In this document: positions 1 through 5,365 of the stretch, piece by piece
Position numbering within the stretch: position 1 is the first letter of the stretch
How the letters are laid out: the number at the start of each line of letters is the position of its first letter
Source: Acidobacteriota bacterium
Lineage (GTDB): Bacteria; Acidobacteriota; Terriglobia; Terriglobales; Acidobacteriaceae
DNA: 7,242 nucleotides
NCBI GenBank assembly: GCA_021779695.1
Contig: JAJYAE010000224.1
Coordinates: 1-7,242 of the forward strand
Reading direction: 5' to 3'
Made by a program: the position numbers and the translations under genes
Notes under the pieces: model-generated
What the model saw: the letters and a program-made list of their open reading frames with translations, nothing else
What the model was told of the DNA's origin: nothing
The model's database searches: none

Positions 1-312
1 ATGGGGCTGGAAGGATATGTTCACGATCGAAACGTGCAGCTCGGCAAAGACAAGGACGAACATGTGCTGCCGCGGGTCCATCGCGTGATTTCGTTGCTGA
101 AGCGCTGGCTGATGGGCACCCATCAAGGGGCCATCAGCCATGCCTATTTGGACGAATACCTCAACGAATTCACCTTCCGCTTCAATCGACGCGCCTCCGC
201 ATCTTGCGGTAAGCTCTTCTATCGATTAGCACAACAGGCGGTTCAGATCGACCCCGTGCCCTTCGATAAATTGACCAAACCACAACCGCTTGCGGCCGGT
301 GGCGTCAAGTAG
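1..312 (+). CDS. IS1595-family (ISXO2-like) transposase, C-terminal part
   Basis: This is the C-terminal end of a DDE-type transposase that cuts and joins insertion-sequence ends. The block HVLPRVHRVISLLKRWL (residues 21-37), then GTHQGAIS, YLDEYLNEFTFRFNRR and LFYRLAQQAV, is the typical ISXO2/IS1595 C-terminal signature. Full family members are roughly 200-300 residues, and the first two catalytic aspartates are missing here, so the gene almost certainly begins left of the window; the ATG at base 1 is probably internal. Where many family members carry the catalytic Glu, this protein has His27, seven residues before Lys34. This fits the DDHK variant I recall for part of the family (from memory, not checked). 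I could not identify the right terminal inverted repeat after the stop codon, and the left end lies outside the window, so element boundaries and activity cannot be judged. Confidence 0.88.
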   Translation: MGLEGYVHDRNVQLGKDKDEHVLPRVHRVISLLKRWLMGTHQGAISHAYLDEYLNEFTFRFNRRASASCGKLFYRLAQQAVQIDPVPFDKLTKPQPLAAGGVK

Positions 313-410
313 ATAGCTAGATTGCGGAAAGTGTGATTTTGCGCGCTCGCGCCGCCTTTGCGCATTGCCTAACTTCGATGCGGCAAACTGCTATGGGCGC
401 GAGGATATCC

Positions 411-572
411 ATGAAGCAATGGCTGGTTCTTCTACTGCTATCGTCTTTGCTGTTTGCACAAAGGAAGCAGGGCAGCCCACCACAAACGAAAACGCCAGAG
501 ACCTTGCGGCCTCTGGCGCTCTCCGGGTGCTCTCATAGTTCATCGGATCCAACACCATCCAGCGATGCCTGA
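411..572 (+). CDS. Possible small exported peptide or 5' remnant of a secreted protein gene
   Basis: A 53-residue reading frame begins at an ATG placed six bases after GAGG (401-404). Its first 17 residues, MKQWLVLLLLSSLLFAQ, form a clean signal peptide: one Lys, a long hydrophobic core and a plausible cleavage site after Ala16. The rest (RKQGSPPQTKTPETLRP and onward) is Pro/Ser/Thr-rich and resembles no family I know. The frame runs through the hairpin at 493-518, and its last part looks like untranslated sequence read by chance. It lies about 100 bases after the transposase stop, so it could be the start of a secreted protein gene whose remainder was lost in rearrangement near the insertion element. 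A real micropeptide and a chance ORF are both possible. Confidence 0.3.
   Translation: MKQWLVLLLLSSLLFAQRKQGSPPQTKTPETLRPLALSGCSHSSSDPTPSSDA
485..518 (-). terminator. Rho-independent terminator-like hairpin, minus strand
   Basis: The arms CGCCAGAG (493-500) and CTCTGGCG (511-518) are perfectly complementary. Two further C-G pairs follow after one A-C mismatch, closing a TTGC loop. On the minus strand the stem is followed by TTTTCGTTTG, a usable U-rich tail; on the plus strand no T run follows. It would therefore stop transcription coming from the right, where the only candidate is the decayed repeat region and its short minus-strand ORF ending at 589. Confidence 0.55.
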
Positions 573-588
573 CGATGAATCTTCAGCG

Positions 589-747
589 TTACCGGTGTTG
601 CTTCCTCCGGCTGACCGGCGATTTAACTTCTGAATTCCGCCGTATCTTCTTCTGCGACCCAGCCGCAGCTGATTCTACGGTTTCCTTCTTCCGTTCCATC
701 TCCGCAAGGGCCGGGGGCGCAGCATCGGCGACCACCGAACTTTGCAT
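589..747 (-). CDS. Short minus-strand ORF in the decayed repeat block (doubtful)
   Basis: A 52-residue frame begins at the ATG with first base 747 and ends at TAA (589-591). The product is Ala/Glu/Lys/Arg-rich (PPALAEMERKKETVESAAAG, then IRRNSEVKSPVSRRKQHR) and has a more protein-like composition than the Cys/Ser/Arg-rich plus-strand reading of the same DNA. Exactly 288 bases to the right, in the same frame, a related reading (PSAFAKIEHERDDEESTAAQ) is found, but with stop codons. A terminator-like hairpin lies about 70 bases beyond the stop. There is no good ribosome binding site (only AGGA two bases before the ATG). I read it as the last intact piece of a degenerate, repeat-containing minus-strand gene. 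It could also be a chance frame in noncoding repeats. Confidence 0.25.
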   Translation of the reverse strand: MQSSVVADAAPPALAEMERKKETVESAAAGSQKKIRRNSEVKSPVSRRKQHR

Positions 748-1075
748 CGTCCTGCGAGGGCCGGGGATGCTTCATCGAGTTCCATCAAGCCTTGAACATC
801 CGGCGAACCGTGCGTTCAATGCTGACTGCTATCGAATCGCGCATCGTCCTGCCGGGCTGTCGATGCTGCTTCGGGTTCCTTCAAATCCTGTTTCCCGGCT
901 GACCGTCAATCTCGCGTTTGAGTTTCATCGAATCGCCAGTTGCGGCTGGGCCGCAGTTGACTCTTCGTCGTCCCTCTCGTGCTCGATCTTCGCAAAGGCC
1001 GAGGGCAAAAGTTTGATTCCCCTCGAAGCTTACATCTCCCCGCCGGGCCGGAAACATTGTTTCCAACTCCCTACA
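600..1075. repeat. Decayed direct repeats, period about 96 bp (288-bp higher-order offset)
   Basis: Segments starting CGGCTGACCG at 608 and 896 align without gaps for about 110 bases at roughly two thirds identity, counted by hand. The similarity continues weakly to about 790 and 1075. The block GCATCGTCCTGC recurs at 744 and 841, each followed by a related stretch containing GATGCT and GTTCC. A third, weaker unit start (CCGGCGAACCGT) lies at 800. The spacings 607, 800 and 895 fit multiples of about 96 bases, or 32 codons. The offset of 288 keeps the reading frame on both strands. The long plus-strand frame over this block (575-1210) has a biased Cys/Arg/Ser composition and is probably not a gene. 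Confidence 0.65.
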
Positions 1076-1134
1076 GGTTCACCAACTGGTAGAGACTTTG
1101 CTCCGGCGCAGTCTGTGGAAGCAAGTGCAAAATG

Positions 1135-1186
1135 GAGATTTTTCTGTGGATTTCACCATGGATTGTGCATTCATAGAAAAAATCTC
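1135..1186. repeat. Imperfect inverted repeat with A/T-rich arms
   Basis: GAGATTTTTCT (1135-1145) faces AGAAAAAATCTC (1175-1186). The arms are complementary over 11 pairs with one bulged base, around a 29-base centre. The A/T-rich arms stand out against the surroundings. It could fold as a hairpin, be the edge of a small mobile element, or be a protein-binding site; nothing decides between these. Confidence 0.45.
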
Positions 1187-1250
1187 ATGGAGATGGGCTT
1201 GCGGATCTGAAATCGGGCGAACGAGTTGATTGAGATTCGTGGTTTTCGCG

Positions 1251-1268
1251 GGTCTCAGAAGCAAGACC
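1251..1268. repeat. Dispersed hairpin repeat, copy A
   Basis: The sequence GGTCTC AGAAGC AAGACC has arms pairing five of six positions around an AGAAGC loop. It shares the CTCAGAAGC core with three copies further right. This copy is the shortest and most diverged outside the core, and is the only one not close behind a recognisable gene. It lies about 175 bases after the decayed repeat block. Confidence 0.6.
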
Positions 1269-1474
1269 TTCGACCTCGCTCAGTGGAGGCTTTGCACCCC
1301 AGCAACGATGGGGACGCTGGCTCTGGGATACCTCTTGTTAGTTGACATGCACACGCCCTGAGATGGAAGCCGCACACCGAGGATAGCGAGGCTCTGATGG
1401 ATTCAATCTGTCCTAAAGCTTTGACTAGTCGTAGGAATATTTGGACGACAACATTTTCATGCAATGGGAGCACA

Positions 1475-1480
1475 TATAAC
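1475..1480 (+). promoter_or_regulatory. Possible -10 element upstream of the TIG-domain gene
   Basis: TATAAC lies in the most A/T-rich part of the region before the secreted-protein gene. No convincing -35 hexamer is seen at the normal distance; TTTTCA at 1454-1459 is too close at 15 bases. If used, it would give a leader of about 165 bases. Speculative. Confidence 0.2.
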
Positions 1481-1602
1481 TCAATAATTCCTCGTTGCAA
1501 TCACTTACATCCCGAAGAGAATGTGGCCACCCAATTGCACGAGTCTGGCAGCGAGGGGCATTTCCGAAAAGGCATGCACATCAAATGCACAGATGCGTAG
1601 AA

Positions 1603-1628
1603 GCTTCCTTGCTCGGCGGCAAAGAAGC
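1603..1628 (+). other. Hairpin in the leader of the TIG-domain gene
   Basis: GCTTCCTTGC (1603-1612) pairs with GCAAAGAAGC (1619-1628) at nine of ten positions around a six-base loop. It ends 12 bases before the ribosome binding site AAGGAG (1641-1646). It has no U-rich tail, so it is not a normal terminator. A role in mRNA stability or translation is possible but unsupported. Confidence 0.4.
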
Positions 1629-1653
1629 CGGAATGGACCCAAGGAGTGTTGGA

Positions 1654-3864
1654 ATGAGAATGCTAGTCAAGCTCTTTGCTGTTTTTGCAATTGCCCTGGC
1701 CTGTTATCCCATGGCTGGATCTGAACTGACCACAGCGCCAACCACAAGCAGGTACACACTGACCGCTCTAAGCCCCACGCAGGCCGTGGCTGGGTCAGGC
1801 GAGCTTGTCCTCACCCTTACCGGAACCTCATTCAAGCGCAGCGCGCAAGTTATGTTCGGCAGTACTCAGCTACCCACCACCTATGTTGATAATAAGACGC
1901 TTCGTGCCACAGTGCCAATCAATGAAGTCACCACAGCGGGCACTGTCAGCGTCAAGGTGGTCAATCTGGACACAAAGGGTGGAACGACAAACGCACTCAC
2001 GTTCTACGTGGTGAATTCAGTTCCTGCAATCTCGACAATTACACCGTCAAGCCTTACGGTCAGCGGTCTGCCGAAGAAAGTCACCATTCTCGGCTCGGGC
2101 TTTGTTGACGGCGTGAAGGTGAACGTGGGGACAGAGGCGCAAGGGATCACACAGGTCGATCCATTGTCCGTACTGCCAGAAGCAATTGGTGTGGAGATAC
2201 CCGCTGATTATCTTGAAAATCCGGGCTCCGTTCCGATCAGCGTAACGAATCCGTCAATGGAGGGTGGTCAATCCAACGTTGTCATGCTGATGGTGCGCGG
2301 GAAGGCTTACGCGGATTGGCAAACGGTCGCCAACAACACGCTGGCCATTCCCGGCGGCAACGGGCGCACGTTCAACAGCTACAATCAGCCTTCGGTGAAC
2401 CAGAGCGGCCTGGTGGTCTTCAAGGGCCAAAGCAAAGGTCAGTCAGGGCCTACGGTCGGAATCTACGTCCGCAATATGAGCGGCGTGCCGCAAGACATCA
2501 CCAGAATCACAGACAACACCACGGCCGTGCCTCAGCCCAACAACACCTACTACAAAAACGATAGCCAGCTATCCACCTTCATCCAGTTCCAGTAATTCCC
2601 GCGGATTGATGAGCACACAGCTACCGTGGCATTACGCGGGCAATCCCAACCAGTATAGACTTATACTCCTGAGGGTGGAACAGAGACTCGCATCGGCAGC
2701 GCGGGGGTCTTCAGCAATCCAAGTGGGCAACTGATTACGGGCGCAAGTCTGCTTGGAGTAGCTCCGGGCTTTGAATACTTCCAGGTGCCGGGCGCACCCG
2801 CGGGAACACGCTTTGATCAGTTCCCCGGCTCACCGGCTTTGGACGGCGGTTCCACGGTCCTCTTCAAAGGCAATTACACCGTCGGTGACGCCGGGAAGAC
2901 GGGCGTCTACTTCCGCGATATGGTCGGCGGCAACGGTCAATCGCTGGTGCAGCTGATCGCTAACAGCGAAACCATCATCCCAGGCCAGTCCGAAGGCGGG
3001 ACCACTGTCTTTGGTTCCACGGCGCCGCCCAGCGCTGCCAATGGAACGGTGGTCTTTGTGGGCCTGGACAATGAAGATGCGCCTACCATGGGTGGCATCT
3101 ACTCTGCGCCAATCGCGCCCTCGCCAACACTCGACACAATCGTCACCATCGGCTCTCAGGTTCCTGGAGAAGCCGACGGCATCACCTTCAACCGCTTTGG
3201 CGAAGGCCTTTCGTTCGACGGCCGTTACGTCTCCTTCTGGGGCGCATGGGGAACCGGGACGCGTACTCGGCTGCTCATCTGTGGTGTCGACGGCAACAAG
3301 GAAATGCTCGCCAGCTGTAACGAGATGTATCCCAACGGTCATGAAGTACAGATTCCTGTCCACCAGGGCATCTTTGTTTATGACATGACCACGAAGGCGC
3401 TAATTCCCATCACCAAAACCGACAGCGGAGAATTCAGCGACTTTATCTATTGGGTCTTCTCAGGCCGTCCGCCAAGTTCGGGCGGCGAATCGGGCGGCTC
3501 TGAATCCGGCGGCGTAGGCGATGACGTAGTTCCTGAGCCTCCTCGCTGGCGCTCCTCTTCGTTCATCGCTGTTGCAGGGCAGTCAGGAGAAACCTTTGCG
3601 GTGACCTTCAAAGCCATGATTGGCCCCGTCGACGGAATCTATCTGGCCCAGAAGCCCGGTGCGTCTCCAATTCTGACCGTGCTTGACACCTACATGCCCG
3701 GCCAGGACATCGATCCGGCGGCAGCGCCGGAAGGCTCCTCCATCGTAACGGTGGGCATGGAACGCGACGGCCTGCGAGGCGATTGGCTTGTTGTTACATC
3801 GAGCATGCTCAATGCAGACACCACGCTAAGCAATGCCGGGGTCTATGTGACTCCTGTCAAATAG
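1654..3864 (+). pseudogene. Exported TIG/IPT-domain protein with NxxG-type repeats, interrupted by two in-frame stops
   Basis: The start is the ATG seven bases after AAGGAG (1641-1646); earlier in-frame starts lack such a site. The frame spans 736 codons. Residues 1-25 form a signal peptide (MRMLVKLFAVFAIALACYPMAG), so the product would be exported. Residues 34-118 and 123-214 are two TIG/IPT immunoglobulin-like domains (SPTQAVAGSGELVLTLTGTS and ITPSSLTVSGLPKKVTILGS). From about residue 245, roughly six repeats of the form P-x-x-N/D-x-x-G-x-V-x-F-x-G ending in G-I/V-Y begin near residues 245, 315, 393, 456, 516 and 633, which suggests a six-bladed propeller (inference). A Gly/Ser linker lies at about 608-626. 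TAA (2593-2595, codon 314) and TAG (2656-2658, codon 335) bracket the second repeat. The frame is unchanged across both and the protein resumes normally, so this is a nonsense-mutated gene rather than a frameshift or two genes. No ribosome binding site supports an internal start. The role of the family is unknown to me; cell-surface or adhesive functions are common for TIG proteins. Confidence 0.82.
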
Positions 3865-3878
3865 TAATCACAGCGAAG

Positions 3879-3903
3879 GCACAGGGGGGAGATCCCTCTG
3901 TGC
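3879..3903 (+). terminator. Hairpin after the TIG-domain gene
   Basis: GCACAG (3879-3884) pairs with CTGTGC (3898-3903), and the inner G run pairs with TCCCT, giving an 11-pair stem with two G-T wobbles and an AGA loop. It starts 14 bases after the stop codon, as expected for a transcription end. There is no T run on the plus strand, so it may instead protect the 3' end or act with other factors. Confidence 0.5.
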
Positions 3904-3987
3904 CGCGCCTCAGCGCACGGCCCGAACCCGCGCGGGGGCACCCGCCGGGTTCAATTTTCCTGCATGGCGGTGGATGAAATCGCGGGG

Positions 3988-3993
3988 TATACT
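3988..3993 (+). promoter_or_regulatory. -10 element suggesting leaderless transcription of the membrane protein gene
   Basis: TATACT lies six bases before the ATG at 4000, so RNA synthesis starting about seven bases after the hexamer would begin at the ATG itself. There is no ribosome binding site in front of that ATG, which fits a leaderless mRNA. No good -35 box is visible, so this stays tentative. Confidence 0.4.
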
Positions 3994-3999
3994 CGGCGG

Positions 4000-4590
4000 A
4001 TGCGATGGTTGACCGGGTGCCTGACGAAGCTGTTGCTGCTGGCGGTTGCAGGGGCGGCGTTCGTGTGGGCCGTGATTGTGGTAATGAATCCGTGGGCGCT
4101 GCACATTGGCGGGCGCTCGACGCCGCTGCTCTACTGGCACGGATGGGGCACGGTGGTGGCGAAGAACGGCAAGACGTATCCGCTGTACCTCTACTTTTCT
4201 CCGGGGCGGCCGCAGCGCGGGCACGTCGTGACCCACCGCGAAGGCAAGCGGGTGAGCGCGGACCTGCAGGGCCAGGGCTGGCTGTGCGTTGCGCCGGGCA
4301 AGACGGAGCTGATGAAGCTGAGCGGCACGATGTACGGCGGCTACACGAGCTCCGACGACAGCCTGTTCGACTTCAGGTTGCTGGAGTGGAAGAAGGCCTT
4401 CCAGATCAACTACCCGTATCGCGGCTTCTTTGACTTGGCGGGAACGTGGCACGGGCAGCAACTGGTAATGGACCGGCCAAACGAACAGGGGATTCCGTTC
4501 AAGTCTGGCATGATGATTGACAACGCAACGGCCACGCTGCACTGGGCGAGCTTTGGGGAGTTTGAGGCGGCTTGCCGAGCTATGCGATGA
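4000..4590 (+). CDS. Single-pass membrane-anchored protein of unknown function
   Basis: The product is 196 residues and I do not recognise the family. MRWLTGCLTK is followed by one membrane segment (about residues 9-29, KLLLLAVAGAAFVWAVIVVM). The remaining soluble domain of about 165 residues is rich in Tyr, Trp and Gly (LLYWHGWGTVV, YPLYLYFSPGRPQRG, GTMYGGYTSSDDSLFDF, YRGFFDLAGTWHGQQ), which suggests a compact beta-rich fold outside the membrane; orientation is inferred from the basic N-terminus. I chose the ATG at 4000 because the hydrophobic segment follows it at normal distance and a TATACT box lies just upstream. An in-frame ATG at 3964 would add 12 residues without a better ribosome binding site. 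The gene stands alone: the interrupted TIG gene ends 135 bases before it, and the next gene to the right is convergent. Confidence 0.75.
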   Translation: MRWLTGCLTKLLLLAVAGAAFVWAVIVVMNPWALHIGGRSTPLLYWHGWGTVVAKNGKTYPLYLYFSPGRPQRGHVVTHREGKRVSADLQGQGWLCVAPGKTELMKLSGTMYGGYTSSDDSLFDFRLLEWKKAFQINYPYRGFFDLAGTWHGQQLVMDRPNEQGIPFKSGMMIDNATATLHWASFGEFEAACRAMR

Positions 4591-4636
4591 AGCAAGTACG
4601 CTGACGAGCAGGCGGGCTTGGGGAGCGTTGTGGGCT

Positions 4637-4670
4637 CCCAGGTCTCAGAAGCGAAACCTGGGGCACCCGG
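4637..4670. repeat. Dispersed hairpin repeat, copy B
   Basis: This is the best-formed copy. CCCAGGTCTC (4637-4646) and GAAACCTGGG (4653-4662) pair at nine of ten positions around the loop AGAAGC, followed by GCACCCGG. It lies 46 bases behind the membrane protein gene, in the gap between two convergent genes. Confidence 0.75.
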
Positions 4671-4757
4671 CACCCCGCAGCCGTCGGACGGAAACGGTCG
4701 CGGTGGGCGCGCGTAATTCTCTGCAAACTTTTTGTGGAAAACAGAAATATTATTTAA

Positions 4758-4775
4758 GGGGGGGGGAGGGGGGGG
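4758..4775 (+). repeat. Near-uninterrupted G tract
   Basis: Nine G, one A and eight G follow an A/T-rich stretch (4745-4757). The tract lies in the convergent intergenic gap 4591-4906, outside any gene I accept. It could form a G-quadruplex on the plus strand, and is prone to length change by slippage and to sequencing error. The gap otherwise holds hairpin repeat B and a weak hairpin at 4799-4819. Confidence 0.7.
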
Positions 4776-4798
4776 TACCTTTGCCCGGCCCGGTGATG

Positions 4799-4819
4799 GA
4801 CCGCGCTTGTGGAGCGGTC
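4799..4819. terminator. Weak hairpin between convergent genes
   Basis: GACCGC (4799-4804) pairs with GCGGTC (4814-4819) around a nine-base loop and is followed on the plus strand by TATTTCTATTG, a loosely T-rich stretch. It could end transcription from the membrane protein gene, but the stem is short. Confidence 0.25.
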
Positions 4820-4902
4820 TATTTCTATTGTGCACGTTTGCGGGAAATGATCTGCAAAACGGGTGGGGATTTTTTGCGGGTGGGAGTGGCTTGGTTTCTC
4901 GG

Positions 4903-4926
4903 GGGCTCAGAAGCGAGGGCTGGGGT
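4903..4926. repeat. Dispersed hairpin repeat, copy C (overlaps the end of the ribbon-helix-helix gene)
   Basis: It holds the core CTCAGAAGCGAG, flanked by GGG and GGCTGGGG. The arms are less complementary than in copy B. Read on the minus strand, the copy encodes the last residues (SPRF) and the TGA stop of the ribbon-helix-helix gene. Confidence 0.65.
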
Positions 4927-5203
4927 AACCGGCTGCGTCGGTGATGGCCTGATACTTGCGCTCCAGCCGGTCAAGGACTTCTTCCGGTGCGATGCCGGGG
5001 GTGTTGTCTTCAAGGGCCTGCCGCCAGACTTTGCGCAGTTCATCAATGCCCTGCTGGCGCAGGCTGCGCTTCTGGGTCCAGTCGCGCAGAGCCTCGCGCA
5101 CCACCTCGCTGTTGGAGGCGTACTCACCGGACTCGACTGCCTGATGGACCTGCGAGACCATCTCCCGGGGAAGCGCGATGCTGATTTTCTCGATGGAAGC
5201 CAT
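4907..5203 (-). CDS. ParD/CopG-like ribbon-helix-helix protein (solitary antitoxin-type regulator)
   Basis: A 98-residue protein. Residues 5-42 match the ribbon-helix-helix DNA-binding fold: strand EKISIALP, then helix EMVSQVHQAVESGEY and helix NSEVVREALRDW, with the GEYASNSEVVREAL signature of ParD-type antitoxins. The tail (about 43-90) is charged and helical (LRKVWRQALEDN, EEVLDRLERKY), as in antitoxins that wrap around a ParE/RelE-fold toxin. The start is the ATG at 5203, seven bases after a perfect AGGAGG (5211-5216). No toxin gene follows on the minus strand before the convergent gene, and none precedes it, so it is an orphan or has lost its partner. A perfect palindrome directly upstream of the ribosome binding site suggests self-repression. 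The last six residues and the stop lie within a dispersed hairpin repeat. It follows the restriction nuclease gene in the same direction after 162 bases. Confidence 0.87.
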   Translation of the reverse strand: MASIEKISIALPREMVSQVHQAVESGEYASNSEVVREALRDWTQKRSLRQQGIDELRKVWRQALEDNTPGIAPEEVLDRLERKYQAITDAAGYPSPRF

Positions 5204-5216
5204 CTTCGACCCTCCT

Positions 5217-5237
5217 CGGTAGGAAATCTTCCTACCG
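5217..5237 (-). promoter_or_regulatory. Perfect palindrome, likely operator of the ribbon-helix-helix gene
   Basis: CGGTAGGAA (5217-5225) and TTCCTACCG (5229-5237) are exact inverted repeats around three bases. The site directly abuts the AGGAGG ribosome binding site (5211-5216) of the downstream gene. Ribbon-helix-helix dimers commonly bind such palindromes and repress their own promoters. The site could also form a hairpin at the 5' end of the mRNA. Confidence 0.7.
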
Positions 5238-5239
5238 CA

Positions 5240-5245
5240 AGGATA
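5240..5245 (-). promoter_or_regulatory. Possible -10 box of the ribbon-helix-helix gene
   Basis: On the minus strand this reads TATCCT. RNA would start about seven bases downstream, inside the palindrome, so a bound repressor would block initiation. The -35 region (around 5263-5268, TCCAGT) is poor, so support comes mainly from its position. Confidence 0.3.
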
Positions 5246-5287
5246 GCAACGGAGGTGCTGGCACTGGAGGTTTTCGTTGCGTACGAT

Positions 5288-5319
5288 CCCAGGTCTCAGA
5301 AGCGAGGGCTCGGGCACGC
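5288..5319. repeat. Dispersed hairpin repeat, copy D
   Basis: CCCAGGTCTC AGAAGC GAG matches copy B exactly through the loop; the right arm (GAGGGCTCGGG) is partly diverged. It lies about 47 bases beyond the stop of the restriction nuclease gene and upstream of the ribbon-helix-helix promoter region, so it may sit at the 3' end of the restriction-modification transcript. Confidence 0.65.
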
Positions 5320-5365
5320 GGCAATGCCCGGGAACCCGGCGATGGGAAGCGGCCTTGAATGCCGT

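Noticed and set aside
600..1075. CRISPR array
   Set aside because: The repeats are long (about 96 bp), diverged and adjacent rather than short, identical and separated by unique spacers; no cas gene is present.
575..1210. Plus-strand 211-codon open frame
   Set aside because: Composition is Cys/Arg/Ser-rich with no recognisable domain and no ribosome binding site. It spans the degenerate repeats, whose minus-strand reading is more protein-like.
2593..2658. Programmed stop-codon readthrough or an alternative genetic code in the TIG gene
   Set aside because: The stops are of two kinds (TAA and TAG), and other genes here use TAA, TAG and TGA as normal stops. No selenocysteine or pyrrolysine-type signal applies.
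2830..3363. Minus-strand 177-codon frame inside the TIG-domain gene
   Set aside because: The plus-strand frame carries clear repeats continuing from the 5' half; the minus frame shows no domain or ribosome binding site.
3910..4542. Minus-strand 210-codon frame opposite the membrane protein gene
   Set aside because: It is an Arg/His/Pro-rich shadow of the plus-strand gene, which has a clear membrane segment and sensible composition.
4591..4906. ParE-like toxin gene behind the ribbon-helix-helix gene
   Set aside because: All minus-strand frames in this gap are short, Pro/Arg-rich readings of repeats and the G tract; none shows a RelE/ParE pattern.
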